Shown here: in pieces, positions 9,193-17,408 of the stretch | How positions within the stretch are numbered: the stretch's first letter is position 1 | Layout: the number at the start of each line of letters is the position of its first letter | DNA from: Aceticella autotrophica | GTDB taxonomy: Bacteria; Bacillota; Thermoanaerobacteria; Thermoanaerobacterales; Thermoanaerobacteraceae | DNA: 64,000 nt | Direction: 5' to 3' | Assembly: GCF_017357865.1 (NCBI RefSeq) | Contig: NZ_CP060096.1 | Coordinates: 1,302,001-1,366,000, forward strand | Notes under the pieces: model-generated | What the model was told of the DNA's origin: nothing | Seen by the model: only the letters and a program-made list of their open reading frames with translations | Database searches by the model: none | Program-made: the position numbers and the translations under genes

Positions 9193-10242
9193 CTAAACCA
9201 TTCGCTTAAAATTTTCTTTATCAATAGAATATGTAAAAGCATCATCCATAGATATTAAACCCTTCTTTTCAAGCTGGACTATCGACATATCCATCGATAT
9301 CATACCAAATTTATTTCCTGTCTGAATCATCGATTGTATCTGAAATGTTTTTCCTTCTCTTATAAGATTCCTTATAGCAGGAGTTGCTATCATTACTTCA
9401 ACAGCTACAATACGACCGGAATTATCTATTCTGGGGAGCAGCTGCTGCGAGATAATTCCTTCAAGCACATTTGAAAGCTGAACTTTTATTTGCTGTTGCT
9501 GATAAGGAGGAAAAACATCAATTATCCTATCAATTGTTTTTACAGCACCTATTGTATGTAATGTAGATAATACAAGGTGCCCTGTTTCAGCTGCTGTAAT
9601 AGCAATCTGTATCGTTTCTAAATCCCTCATCTCACCAACAAGAATTACATCAGGATCCTCGCGAAGTGCTGCTTTCAGCGCATTTGCATAAGAAATTGAG
9701 TCATGGCCAATTTCCCTTTGGTTAACCATACTTTTGTTGTGTTTATGTAAATATTCAATAGGGTCTTCAAGAGTCAAAATGTGACAAGTCCTTTTAGAAT
9801 TTATCAAATCCACCATGGAAGCCAATGTTGTAGATTTCCCGCTTCCTGTAGGTCCTGTAACAAGAATAAGCCCTCTTGTCATTAATGCAAGCTCCTTTGC
9901 TACAACAGGAAGCCCAAGTTCATCTATTGAAGGAATTCTTAAGGCAACAGCCCTAATTGCGAGACTATATGTACCTCTTTGCTTATATGCATTAATTCTA
10001 AACCTCCCCAGTCCTTTTACTGAATATGATAAATCAATATCCCCCTCTGCTTCAAGCATTTCCAATTCTTTACTTGTCAATAAATCTTTTGTTATTTCTT
10101 CAGTATCCAGCGGTGTAAGAGGAGGCAGATTGAGTTTTGTAAGATAGCCATTAATCCGCAAAACCGGAGGAATCCCTACGGTAATATGTAAATCAGATGC
10201 ACCTTTTTCAATAACCAATGTAAGCAATTCGTTTGTTTTCAT
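9193..10242 (-). CDS. pilT: Pilus retraction ATPase PilT
   Basis: Hexameric cytoplasmic ATPase powering pilus retraction (twitching, DNA uptake). 349 residues from the ATG at 10242, which has GAAGGGGG just upstream; a TTG 15 nt earlier lies inside that ribosome site. Motifs are Walker A GPTGSGKSTTLAS, Asp box HILTLEDPIEYLH, Walker B DPDVILVGEMRD, His box TGHLVLSTLHT, and the C-terminal QQLLPR segment typical of PilT. It lies 11 bp after pilB, so extension and retraction motors are adjacent. Confidence 0.95.
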   Translation of the reverse strand: MKTNELLTLVIEKGASDLHITVGIPPVLRINGYLTKLNLPPLTPLDTEEITKDLLTSKELEMLEAEGDIDLSYSVKGLGRFRINAYKQRGTYSLAIRAVALRIPSIDELGLPVVAKELALMTRGLILVTGPTGSGKSTTLASMVDLINSKRTCHILTLEDPIEYLHKHNKSMVNQREIGHDSISYANALKAALREDPDVILVGEMRDLETIQIAITAAETGHLVLSTLHTIGAVKTIDRIIDVFPPYQQQQIKVQLSNVLEGIISQQLLPRIDNSGRIVAVEVMIATPAIRNLIREGKTFQIQSMIQTGNKFGMISMDMSIVQLEKKGLISMDDAFTYSIDKENFKRMV

Positions 10243-10253
10243 GTTTGCCCCCT

Positions 10254-11933
10254 TCAATCCTCATATGTTAACCTAAGCATTTCATCAATAGTTGTCATTC
10301 CTTCTATAACAAGCTTTTTAGCACTTTCCCTTAAAGTTCTCATCCCATTTTTAATTGCTTTATCTGCAATAATATCTGATGATGTTTTTTGGTTTATTAA
10401 TTCTTTCATTTCTTGATTTATTGTCATTATCTCATATATAGGTATCCTGCATCTGTATCCTGTTTTATTGCAAACTGTGCAGCCACGTCCGCGGTAAAGT
10501 TCTAATCCTTCATTTTTATCTATGCCAAGTAATTCTTTTTCTCTATCAGATGCATCATAACTTATCATACAGTTTGTACAAATCTTTCTTGCCAATCTTT
10601 GTGCAATTACACCCACAACAGATGATGATACAAGATATGACTCAATACCCATATCAATAAGCCTTGTTATGGAAGAAGCAGCATCGTTCGTGTGAAGTGT
10701 TGAAAGGACTAAGTGCCCCGTTATAGCAGAACGTATTGCTATTTCAGCTGTTTCCCTATCTCTTATTTCTCCTATCATAATTATATTAGGATCCTGCCTT
10801 AAAATTGACCTTAAAGCTGTAGCAAAGGTAAGTCCCGCCTTTTCATTAACTTGCACTTGATTAACACCTTCAAGAGAGTATTCAACAGGGTCCTCAACAG
10901 TAATTATATTTATATTGGGTTTGTTAAGTTCCTTTAACATGGCATATAAAGTAGTAGTCTTTCCGCTTCCTGTAGGTCCTGTTAAGAGAATTATACCATT
11001 GGGATAGCTTAATAGTTTATCAAAAAGAGCCATTTCATCATTATCAAGTCCAAGCCGATCTTTTATAATTATAAAACCATTCTTATCGAGTATCCTTAAT
11101 ACTATCTTTTCGCCATATACAGTTGGAAGCGACGATACCCTGATATCAATATTTCTGCCATCAACAAATACTTCTATCTTTCCGTCCTGAGGGACTCTTT
11201 TTTCTGCTATATTCATGTTTGCCATAATCTTTATACGGGTTATAACAGGTCCTTGTGTATTTTTAATTATTCTCATGGCTTCATGTAGTTGCCCATCAAT
11301 CCTGAATCTTATTCTCAAATCTTTTCCATTTGGTTCAATATGTACATCTGATGCCCTTTCTTTAACTGCTTGCTCTATTATTGAATTTACAAGCCTTACT
11401 GCAGGTGCATTGTTTATTTCATCAAAAGAGATATCTTCTATGATTTCATATTTTTTTTCTTCTTTCAATTCTTTTTTAAAGTCCTGTACCGCTTTCTCTG
11501 CCTCTTCTTTGCAAAAGATTTTATCAATTGCTTTTAATATACCGTCTTCTGATGCAATCAAGGGTTTTACATTTTGTTTTGTAATAAGTTTAATATCATC
11601 AATAGCAAATATATTTAAGGGATCTGCCATTGCCACCTGTATTCCGTCAATATCTTTTTTAATCGGTATTGCTATATGCCTTTTGGCAAGAGTTTCAGGT
11701 ATTATCTTAGCTATATCAGGATCAATATAAAATTTTTGCAAATCTACATGAGGAATACCGAGTTGAAATTCCAGAGCTTCCAATATCTTTTCTTCTGTGG
11801 CATAGCCTTCTTTAACAAGTATCTTTCCAAGCTTTTCACCAGTATGTTTCTGAATATTTATGGCGTTTTCAAGCTGGTTTCTTGTCAGAAAACCTACTTC
11901 AATCAATAAGTCTCCAAGTCTTTTTTTGCCCAT
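10254..11933 (-). CDS. pilB: Pilus extension ATPase PilB with MshEN domain
   Basis: 559-residue GspE-family motor that drives pilin polymerization. The N-terminus (residues ~5-60) has an MshEN-type pattern: RLG at 5-7, G14, L21, Q28, LG at 35-36 and a second half with LGIP. In known members this fold binds cyclic di-GMP. The ATPase core has GPTGSGKTTTLYA, DPNIIMIGEIRD and TGHLVLSTLHTNDA. A tetracysteine zinc site is formed by C452/C455 and C485/C488. It is first in the pilus operon and follows aroE after 57 bp, with GGGGGAT as ribosome site. Confidence 0.95.
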   Translation of the reverse strand: MGKKRLGDLLIEVGFLTRNQLENAINIQKHTGEKLGKILVKEGYATEEKILEALEFQLGIPHVDLQKFYIDPDIAKIIPETLAKRHIAIPIKKDIDGIQVAMADPLNIFAIDDIKLITKQNVKPLIASEDGILKAIDKIFCKEEAEKAVQDFKKELKEEKKYEIIEDISFDEINNAPAVRLVNSIIEQAVKERASDVHIEPNGKDLRIRFRIDGQLHEAMRIIKNTQGPVITRIKIMANMNIAEKRVPQDGKIEVFVDGRNIDIRVSSLPTVYGEKIVLRILDKNGFIIIKDRLGLDNDEMALFDKLLSYPNGIILLTGPTGSGKTTTLYAMLKELNKPNINIITVEDPVEYSLEGVNQVQVNEKAGLTFATALRSILRQDPNIIMIGEIRDRETAEIAIRSAITGHLVLSTLHTNDAASSITRLIDMGIESYLVSSSVVGVIAQRLARKICTNCMISYDASDREKELLGIDKNEGLELYRGRGCTVCNKTGYRCRIPIYEIMTINQEMKELINQKTSSDIIADKAIKNGMRTLRESAKKLVIEGMTTIDEMLRLTYED

Positions 11934-11990
11934 ATTTTTATCCCCCGTAAACCCTTGATAAATTAAGACATTTAATATTATATTTCTACA

Positions 11991-12842
11991 TTATTTTATA
12001 AATTCCTTCTTAATTATAATATTTTTTATCAAATTTTTATTAAAATTCTTTCCAGTCCATATTTTAAAAGAGGCATTTGCCTGATTAAGCAGCATATTTA
12101 AACCATTTGTACATTTTATACCGTATTTTTCAGCGTATTTTAAAAATAAGGTTTTTTCGGGATTATATATCAGGTCATAGATAAAATTAGATTTTGAAAT
12201 TATATTTTCACAAACAGGAGAATTGTTTATATAAGGGTACATGCCTATATTTGTAGCATTTACAAGAATATCTATTTTTTCCAATTTAGCAAGCTCTTCT
12301 AAAGAACAACATGTGCAATTTAAATGAAACTTCTCTTTTATATATTCTGATAAATTCACTGCTTTATCAATGCTCCTATTTGATATAATGATAGATTTTG
12401 CACCATTAATTGCAGCCGCAGTACTTACAGCCCTTGCAGCACCACCAGCACCAATAATAATAAAATCTCTTCCTTCAATTTTTTCATTCTCTTCTTTTAA
12501 GGATTCAACAAAACCTATCATATCTGTGTTATATCCTTTTAAGCATCCCTTCTCATTTACAATAGTATTAACTGCACCGATGGTTTTAGCTTCATCTGAA
12601 ATGTAATCAAGATATTGTAATACATTTTCTTTATGTGGTATTGTCACATTTATACCCATTATTTTAAGTGCTCTTATACCATCTATTGCCGATTTCAAAT
12701 TATGAGGTTCCACATCGAATGTTTCATAAATACAGTTTAATTGGATACTTTCAAAGGCAGTATTATGTATTATAGGTGATAAGCTATGTTTTATGGGGTG
12801 ACCAATAAGCCCATAGATTTTTGTACTTGCATCAATATTCAT
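11991..12842 (-). CDS. aroE: Shikimate dehydrogenase (NADP+)
   Basis: Reduces 3-dehydroshikimate to shikimate. The ATG at 12842 gives 283 residues, the normal AroE size; an upstream in-frame ATG would overlap yqeG and lacks a ribosome site. Motifs are SLSPIIHN (substrate), NVTIPHKENV with the catalytic lysine (~65), nucleotide loop GAGGAARAV (~125), NATNIGMYP and GLNMLLNQA near the end. It starts 4 bp beyond the yqeG stop. Together with aroK it flanks the pilus genes. Confidence 0.95.
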   Translation of the reverse strand: MNIDASTKIYGLIGHPIKHSLSPIIHNTAFESIQLNCIYETFDVEPHNLKSAIDGIRALKIMGINVTIPHKENVLQYLDYISDEAKTIGAVNTIVNEKGCLKGYNTDMIGFVESLKEENEKIEGRDFIIIGAGGAARAVSTAAAINGAKSIIISNRSIDKAVNLSEYIKEKFHLNCTCCSLEELAKLEKIDILVNATNIGMYPYINNSPVCENIISKSNFIYDLIYNPEKTLFLKYAEKYGIKCTNGLNMLLNQANASFKIWTGKNFNKNLIKNIIIKKEFIK

Positions 12843-12846
12843 ATAC

Positions 12847-13341
12847 TCACATCCTTTTAAGTATGTGCTTTTCAAATTTCCTAACAATTTTGGTTAATCC
12901 AAACTCTTCCTTTGAGATAGGCACAACCAATATAGTATAGAGTCCAGCCCTATGCCCTCCGAAAATATCTGTAAAAATCTGGTCTCCTATTACTGCTGTC
13001 TCAGAAGGTTTGGCATTGAGTATTTTAAGAGCTTTTTTAAAAGGACTCTTTCTTGGTTTAATAGCCCATGCAATACCCGGAACTCCAATTTTTTCTTTAA
13101 ATCCGTTGACCCTTTTTTTGGTATTATTTGATATGAGACATACCTTAAAACCATTTTCATTTATATTTTTAAACCATTCTAATATTTTATTGTCTACGTA
13201 TCTTACCTTTTGAGGTACTAAGGTATTATCAATATCAATGATTAGATATTGTATACCCATTTTTTTTAGACTGTCAAAATTAATTTCATATATATTTTTT
13301 ACACGCATATCTGGTATTAATTTATGGTACAATAGATTCAC
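12847..13341 (-). CDS. yqeG: YqeG-family HAD IIIA-type phosphatase
   Basis: 164-residue HAD hydrolase with motif I IDIDNTLVP (nucleophile Asp and acid/base Asp), motif II CLISNN, motif III lysine in IKPRKSPFKKA and motif IV VIGDQIFTDIFGG. The family is related to phosphatidylglycerophosphate phosphatases, but the Firmicutes YqeG substrate is not established. It is coupled to aroE, as is common in Clostridia, and follows the sigK terminator, so a promoter lies in 13342-13384. Confidence 0.9.
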   Translation of the reverse strand: MNLLYHKLIPDMRVKNIYEINFDSLKKMGIQYLIIDIDNTLVPQKVRYVDNKILEWFKNINENGFKVCLISNNTKKRVNGFKEKIGVPGIAWAIKPRKSPFKKALKILNAKPSETAVIGDQIFTDIFGGHRAGLYTILVVPISKEEFGLTKIVRKFEKHILKRM

Positions 13342-13384
13342 CCCGTATTCATATAATAAATTAGATTAAAAATAATGTCAATAA

Positions 13385-13420
13385 AAAATCTTCTCTGACA
13401 TTATGTCTTGAGAAGATTTT
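13385..13420 (-). terminator. Rho-independent terminator after sigK
   Basis: Inverted repeat AAAATCTTCTC / GAGAAGATTTT (11 bp, with further GACA/TGTC pairing inside the loop), followed on the minus strand by TTTATT. It lies 30 bp beyond the sigK stop and separates sigK from yqeG. Confidence 0.8.
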
Positions 13421-13450
13421 AAAATAACAAGAAGAAAAGAAAAATAACCG

Positions 13451-14146
13451 TTATATTGATAATTCCTTTAATAATTTACTTAAAGCTTTTTTTTCTATTC
13501 TTGACACATATGACCTTGATATACCCAGCATTTTCGCTATTTCTCTCTGGGTTTTACGTCCACCGTTTTTAAGTCCATATCTTAATTCAATTATTATTTT
13601 TTCCCTGTTTTTTAGAACACTATTTATTTTATTATAAAGTTTTTTAACCTGCATTCTGAGTTCTACCTCATCACTGATTTCATCTGCATCTGTTCCCAAT
13701 ATATCTATAAGGGAGATTTCATTGCCCTCTTTGTCTATGCCTATTGGGTCTTGTAAAGAAACTTCGTATTTTGTTTTTTTCTCAGAACGTAATGACATAA
13801 GGATTTCATTTTCTATACAACGTGCTGCATATGTTGCTAAATGTGTACCTTTTGACAAATCAAATGTACAAATTGCTTTAATAAGCCCTATAGTACCTAT
13901 TGATATTAAATCATCAATATCTTTTCCTGTATTACCGTATTTTTTGACTACATGGGCTACAAGTCTAAGGTTTCTTTCTATTAATATATTTTTAGCATCT
14001 TCATTACCATTTTTGTATGCTTCAAGGTATATTTTTTCCTCATCTGGTGTTAATGGTTGAGGAAATGAATTGGCATTTGTTAAATAACCAAAATTTAAAA
14101 TTTCTTTTACGATAGATGCTGCAAGTGCAATAATTGCCGCCCACAT
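13451..14146 (-). CDS. sigK: Sporulation sigma factor SigK (pro-sigma K)
   Basis: 231-residue late mother-cell sigma factor. The ATG at 14146 follows GGAGGTGG at 5 nt and gives a hydrophobic pro-sequence ([16 protein letters not shown]) removed by regulated proteolysis in known systems. The processed start region [12 protein letters not shown] is conserved. Region 2 ([26 protein letters not shown]) and region 4 with a helix-turn-helix ([20 protein letters not shown]) are intact. The gene is continuous, with no skin-type element. It is strong evidence for endospore formation and lies next to a PBP gene. Confidence 0.94.
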   Translation of the reverse strand: MWAAIIALAASIVKEILNFGYLTNANSFPQPLTPDEEKIYLEAYKNGNEDAKNILIERNLRLVAHVVKKYGNTGKDIDDLISIGTIGLIKAICTFDLSKGTHLATYAARCIENEILMSLRSEKKTKYEVSLQDPIGIDKEGNEISLIDILGTDADEISDEVELRMQVKKLYNKINSVLKNREKIIIELRYGLKNGGRKTQREIAKMLGISRSYVSRIEKKALSKLLKELSI

Positions 14147-14179
14147 TATTGCCACCTCCATTTTTAATGCCACATATAA

Positions 14180-14206
14180 ATTATATGTTTAAAATACTGT
14201 ATTGTG
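14180..14206 (-). promoter_or_regulatory. Possible sigma-K/sigma-E type promoter of sigK
   Basis: On the minus strand CATATAAT (14187-14180) fits the mother-cell -10 pattern CATANNNT. CACA lies 15 nt upstream (14206-14203), matching the short mACm -35 of sigma-K. The site sits 34 bp before the sigK start, just beyond the PBP stop. It suggests autoregulation but is short and could be coincidental. Confidence 0.4.
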
Positions 14207-14212
14207 CCTGTA

Positions 14213-15820
14213 TTATCTGTAATATTTCATTATTTCATCGGCAATCTGTCTAAAGATTGGGGCGGCTTTTACTCCACCAATATCACCGTTTTTCACAAAG
14301 ATTGATATTGCATATCTGGGCGTTTCATAGGGAATAAAGCCTGTAAACCAAGCATGATAAATGTTTAAATCCTTGCTTACTTCTGCCGAACCGGTCTTGC
14401 CCGCTGAACCATACTGTGTTTCTGCATTTTTTCCTGTTCCATTTAATACAACATCTCTCATCATTTTTTTAATAATTTCCGAAGTACTTTTGCTTATTAC
14501 ACGGTAGGACTTTTCTTTATATAAGTCTTCTACCTCTTTTCCATTTTCATCAACAATTGCTTTTACAAGATTAGGCACATGTCGTATTCCTCCATCAGCT
14601 ATCGTGGCAGCCATATCTGCCGCCTGAAGAGGAGTTATAAGCACTTTACCCTGACCAATTGACAAGTTTCCTATTCCAGCACCATACGTGTCTTCTATTG
14701 AAGGCAACATACCGTTTTCTTCTTCCAAAGGCAAATTATTATTTGAGGCGATGCCGAATTTATTAGCCACTTTTATTATATTATCTCCTCCTGTTGCTTC
14801 CCCTATTTTTATAAACGTTGTATTAGAGGAAACTTCAAATGCCTTTTCTATATTTATAATTCCATTACTTTCATTTTTAAAATTATGAAATACCACACCA
14901 TTTATTTCATATGAAGACGTATCAACAAACTCATCTTTAAGGTCTACCTTCCCTTTTTCAAGTGCTGCTGATGCCACTATTATCTTAAATATAGAACCTG
15001 GAGGATATGCCATTAATGCTTTATTAATAAGTTCTTCATTTTTACTGCCAATATATTCCTGAATTTTGTTCTGGTCATAATTTGGTCTTGAAGCCATTGC
15101 AAGAATATCACCATTTTTTACGTCTATAACCACTGCAGCACCATTGATAAGATTTCTATCAAGGATATTTTCCACTGCTTTTTGAATATGATAATCAAGT
15201 GTTGTTTTAATACCATATATGTTATCAGAAGAATATCTTATCTTAAGCCCAAGCCCCTTAAGATAATCATTATTATTGCCATCTTTAAAAACTGCAATAG
15301 ATTCATTTCCTCCCGTAGTAAGAATTTTGTCAAAGGTTTTTTCCAAACCCATATTTTTATCACCGATATGACCTATGACATGTCTCGCAAGTGTATCAGT
15401 ATCATATCTTAAAGGAATCGAAAGCATATAAACACCAACTGGTAACTTTCCTTGATATTTCCCAGTATAATCATATTTTAAGAAATCCTTTTTTGAGCAG
15501 AGTTCCTTTTTAATATCATTTATAGAATTGCCGGTAAGTTTGCTTAAAAATTTTGACACATAATCCTTATTTACAATCATTCCAGGAACTACATATATGT
15601 ATTCATGTAAACTTCGGTCTGTAAAAGGAATAAGATTTCTATCAAATATCTCTCCGCGTTTTTTACCTATGTTAAAACTTTTTATCTTTTGTTGAACAGC
15701 TTTTTGCGAATATATTTCACCATTAATTATTTGTATGTAATAAAGTCTAAACAATAAAAGAAATGTAAGAAGTATCAAAACAAAAGTCAATATTTTTATC
15801 CTAAAATTCTTTTCATACAT
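14213..15820 (-). CDS. Penicillin-binding protein, class B transpeptidase (PbpA/SpoVD/FtsI-like)
   Basis: 535-residue D,D-transpeptidase with one N-terminal membrane anchor (about residues 8-26) and a dimerization domain starting KKRGEIFDRN. Catalytic motifs are PPGSIFK (SxxK, nucleophile Ser), SSN in EVSSNTTFIKIG and KTG in GSAGKTGSAEVS. It cross-links peptidoglycan outside the membrane. Proximity to sigK hints at a sporulation role, but the sequence alone does not separate SpoVD-, PBP2- and FtsI-type roles; no PASTA domain is present. Its ribosome site is embedded in the preceding terminator. Confidence 0.88.
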   Translation of the reverse strand: MYEKNFRIKILTFVLILLTFLLLFRLYYIQIINGEIYSQKAVQQKIKSFNIGKKRGEIFDRNLIPFTDRSLHEYIYVVPGMIVNKDYVSKFLSKLTGNSINDIKKELCSKKDFLKYDYTGKYQGKLPVGVYMLSIPLRYDTDTLARHVIGHIGDKNMGLEKTFDKILTTGGNESIAVFKDGNNNDYLKGLGLKIRYSSDNIYGIKTTLDYHIQKAVENILDRNLINGAAVVIDVKNGDILAMASRPNYDQNKIQEYIGSKNEELINKALMAYPPGSIFKIIVASAALEKGKVDLKDEFVDTSSYEINGVVFHNFKNESNGIINIEKAFEVSSNTTFIKIGEATGGDNIIKVANKFGIASNNNLPLEEENGMLPSIEDTYGAGIGNLSIGQGKVLITPLQAADMAATIADGGIRHVPNLVKAIVDENGKEVEDLYKEKSYRVISKSTSEIIKKMMRDVVLNGTGKNAETQYGSAGKTGSAEVSKDLNIYHAWFTGFIPYETPRYAISIFVKNGDIGGVKAAPIFRQIADEIMKYYR

Positions 15821-15824
15821 AAAA

Positions 15825-15867
15825 AAACTCCTTTCGGGATAAATTTATTATTCCCTGAAAAGAGTTT
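15825..15867 (-). terminator. Terminator of U32 gene that contains the PBP ribosome site
   Basis: Minus-strand RNA folds with AAACTC (862-867 side) pairing GAGTTT (825-830 side), continuing through TTTC/GAAA and CCC/GGG with one mismatch and one bulge, and then TTTTTTT directly before the PBP ATG at 15820. The downstream arm includes GAAAGGAG, the only ribosome site of the PBP gene. It therefore looks like both a terminator and a translation block for read-through RNA. Confidence 0.7.
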
Positions 15868-15880
15868 GTGAATACATTTT

Positions 15881-17095
15881 TTAATTAATTTTCTTCCTAA
15901 GCATATAATACTTTTTTACAGGTTTTTTTACAGGTATTTTAATTATCATTTGTGGATGTGGCGCAACTTCAATTTCGTTTTCATTTGCATCTTGCATATT
16001 TTCTATAATCTGTTCAAATTGTTCATCCGGACCTATAATTTCAACCGTATCTCCCTTAAATACCCTGTTCCTTTGTTCTATTGTTGCAATACCACTTTTT
16101 TCGTCATAATCTAACACAAGCCCAACAAAATTATAGTTTCTTATATACGAAGATGTGGCATAATTGTAATCTTTTGTGGTAGGTTTACCAAAGTAAAAAC
16201 CTGTTGTAAAACCACGATTACTTATTTTTGTGATTTCATCCATTAACATTTCATCAAAAACATAAGAGCCATCTTTTTCAAGATAATCATCTATTGCTTT
16301 TCTATATGCTTTTGTAACAACTGCAATATAATATGAACTTTTGTTGCGCCCCTCTATTTTAAGGCTTGTAACACCCGATTTGATTATTTCGGGAATATAT
16401 TTAAGCATGCAAAGGTCCTTCGAGTTCATTATATAGGTACCTCGATTATCCTCAGTAATTTCCATATATTCTCCCGGGCGTTTTTCCTCAACAAGATAAT
16501 ATTTCCATCTGCAGGGATGTGAACATTCACCTTTATTGGCATCACGTCCCGTAAGATAATTGCTTAAAAGACATCTGCCAGAATACGAAATACACATTGC
16601 TCCGTGTACAAATGCTTCAAGTTCAAGTGAGGGTGGTGTTTTATCTCTTATTTCTTTTATTTCTTCCAAAGAAAGTTCTCTTGCAAGGACTATTCTTTTA
16701 GCGCCAAGTTTATGCCAAAAAAGTGCACTTTTATAATTAACATTATTTGCTTGTGTGCTTATATGTATTTCCATTTTTGGTGCAATTTCTCTCACAATTG
16801 AAAAAACCCCGGGATCAGATAAAATAACAGCATCAATCCCTATATCGTTTATTTCTTCTATATACTCGGCTAAACCTTTTAAATCTTCATTATGTGGAAA
16901 AATATTTATGGTAATATATGCCTTTTTGCTATGTTTTTTTACATAATCCACTGCATATTTTATTTCATCAAGGCTTAAACCAACCGCAGCTCTTAAACCA
17001 TAAGACTTCCCTCCGAAATAAACAGCATCTGCTCCATAGTTTACTGCAATTTTAAGCCTTTCCAAATCCCCTACTGGTGATAAAAGTTCAATCAT
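15881..17095 (-). CDS. U32-family protein, probable tRNA uridine-34 hydroxylation factor (TrhP-like)
   Basis: 404 residues with the U32 signature EAFVHGAMCISYSGRCLLSN (~165-185) and the cysteine pair in GECSHPCRW. Members called TrhP are needed to make 5-hydroxyuridine at tRNA position 34 in Escherichia coli and Bacillus subtilis. The C-terminal ~80 residues form the accessory beta domain (GDTVEIIGPDEQ). In Bacillus the homologues adjoin trmR, which methylates this base; here an IS110 element lies between them. The older annotation of this family as peptidase or collagenase is less likely. Confidence 0.88.
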   Translation of the reverse strand: MIELLSPVGDLERLKIAVNYGADAVYFGGKSYGLRAAVGLSLDEIKYAVDYVKKHSKKAYITINIFPHNEDLKGLAEYIEEINDIGIDAVILSDPGVFSIVREIAPKMEIHISTQANNVNYKSALFWHKLGAKRIVLARELSLEEIKEIRDKTPPSLELEAFVHGAMCISYSGRCLLSNYLTGRDANKGECSHPCRWKYYLVEEKRPGEYMEITEDNRGTYIMNSKDLCMLKYIPEIIKSGVTSLKIEGRNKSSYYIAVVTKAYRKAIDDYLEKDGSYVFDEMLMDEITKISNRGFTTGFYFGKPTTKDYNYATSSYIRNYNFVGLVLDYDEKSGIATIEQRNRVFKGDTVEIIGPDEQFEQIIENMQDANENEIEVAPHPQMIIKIPVKKPVKKYYMLRKKIN

Positions 17096-17168
17096 TTTTA
17101 ATCATTCCTTTCGCTTCGCTCAAGGCACAAAACGTAATGAAATGTACCACTTCGAGCTGATTTTGTTC

Positions 17169-17408
17169 TATAATTATGTCATAGGGATACCAGTAAACTA
17201 CAAATCACGGGGAGGTGAGTGGTTTACTACACCTGCGTAGTAACCGCATTTTTATATGTGTAGATTGTCTTTTCAAGCACAAATAAGTGTGCCACTGAGC
17301 ACGTAACCTTATCTTTGTTTAAACAATCTCGTTTAAATGCTAGACAATCAGTCAATGCTGTCTATCCCTTTGATTTTTTGAACCTATCGGTTTAGAAAGG
17401 AGTTCCCT
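17169..17408 (+). ncRNA. Candidate IS110 bridge RNA region
   Basis: A noncoding segment before the IS110 recombinase. It starts near a TATAAT (17169-17174) and can form a 7-bp stem AGTAAAC/GTTTACT (17192-17198 with 17222-17228), ACTAC/GTAGT (17226-17230 with 17237-17241) and an outer 8-bp stem GATTGTCT/AGACAATC (17253-17260 with 17342-17349). IS110-group elements that carry a long 5' end express a target- and donor-guiding bridge RNA there. Guide loops were not resolved here. Confidence 0.5.

Noticed and set aside
11215-11730. 171-residue plus-strand frame
   Set aside because: Antisense shadow of pilB; no ribosome site and no recognisable domain.
11934-11990. c-di-GMP riboswitch before pilB
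   Set aside because: The gap is 57 bp, too short, and no conserved fold is apparent.
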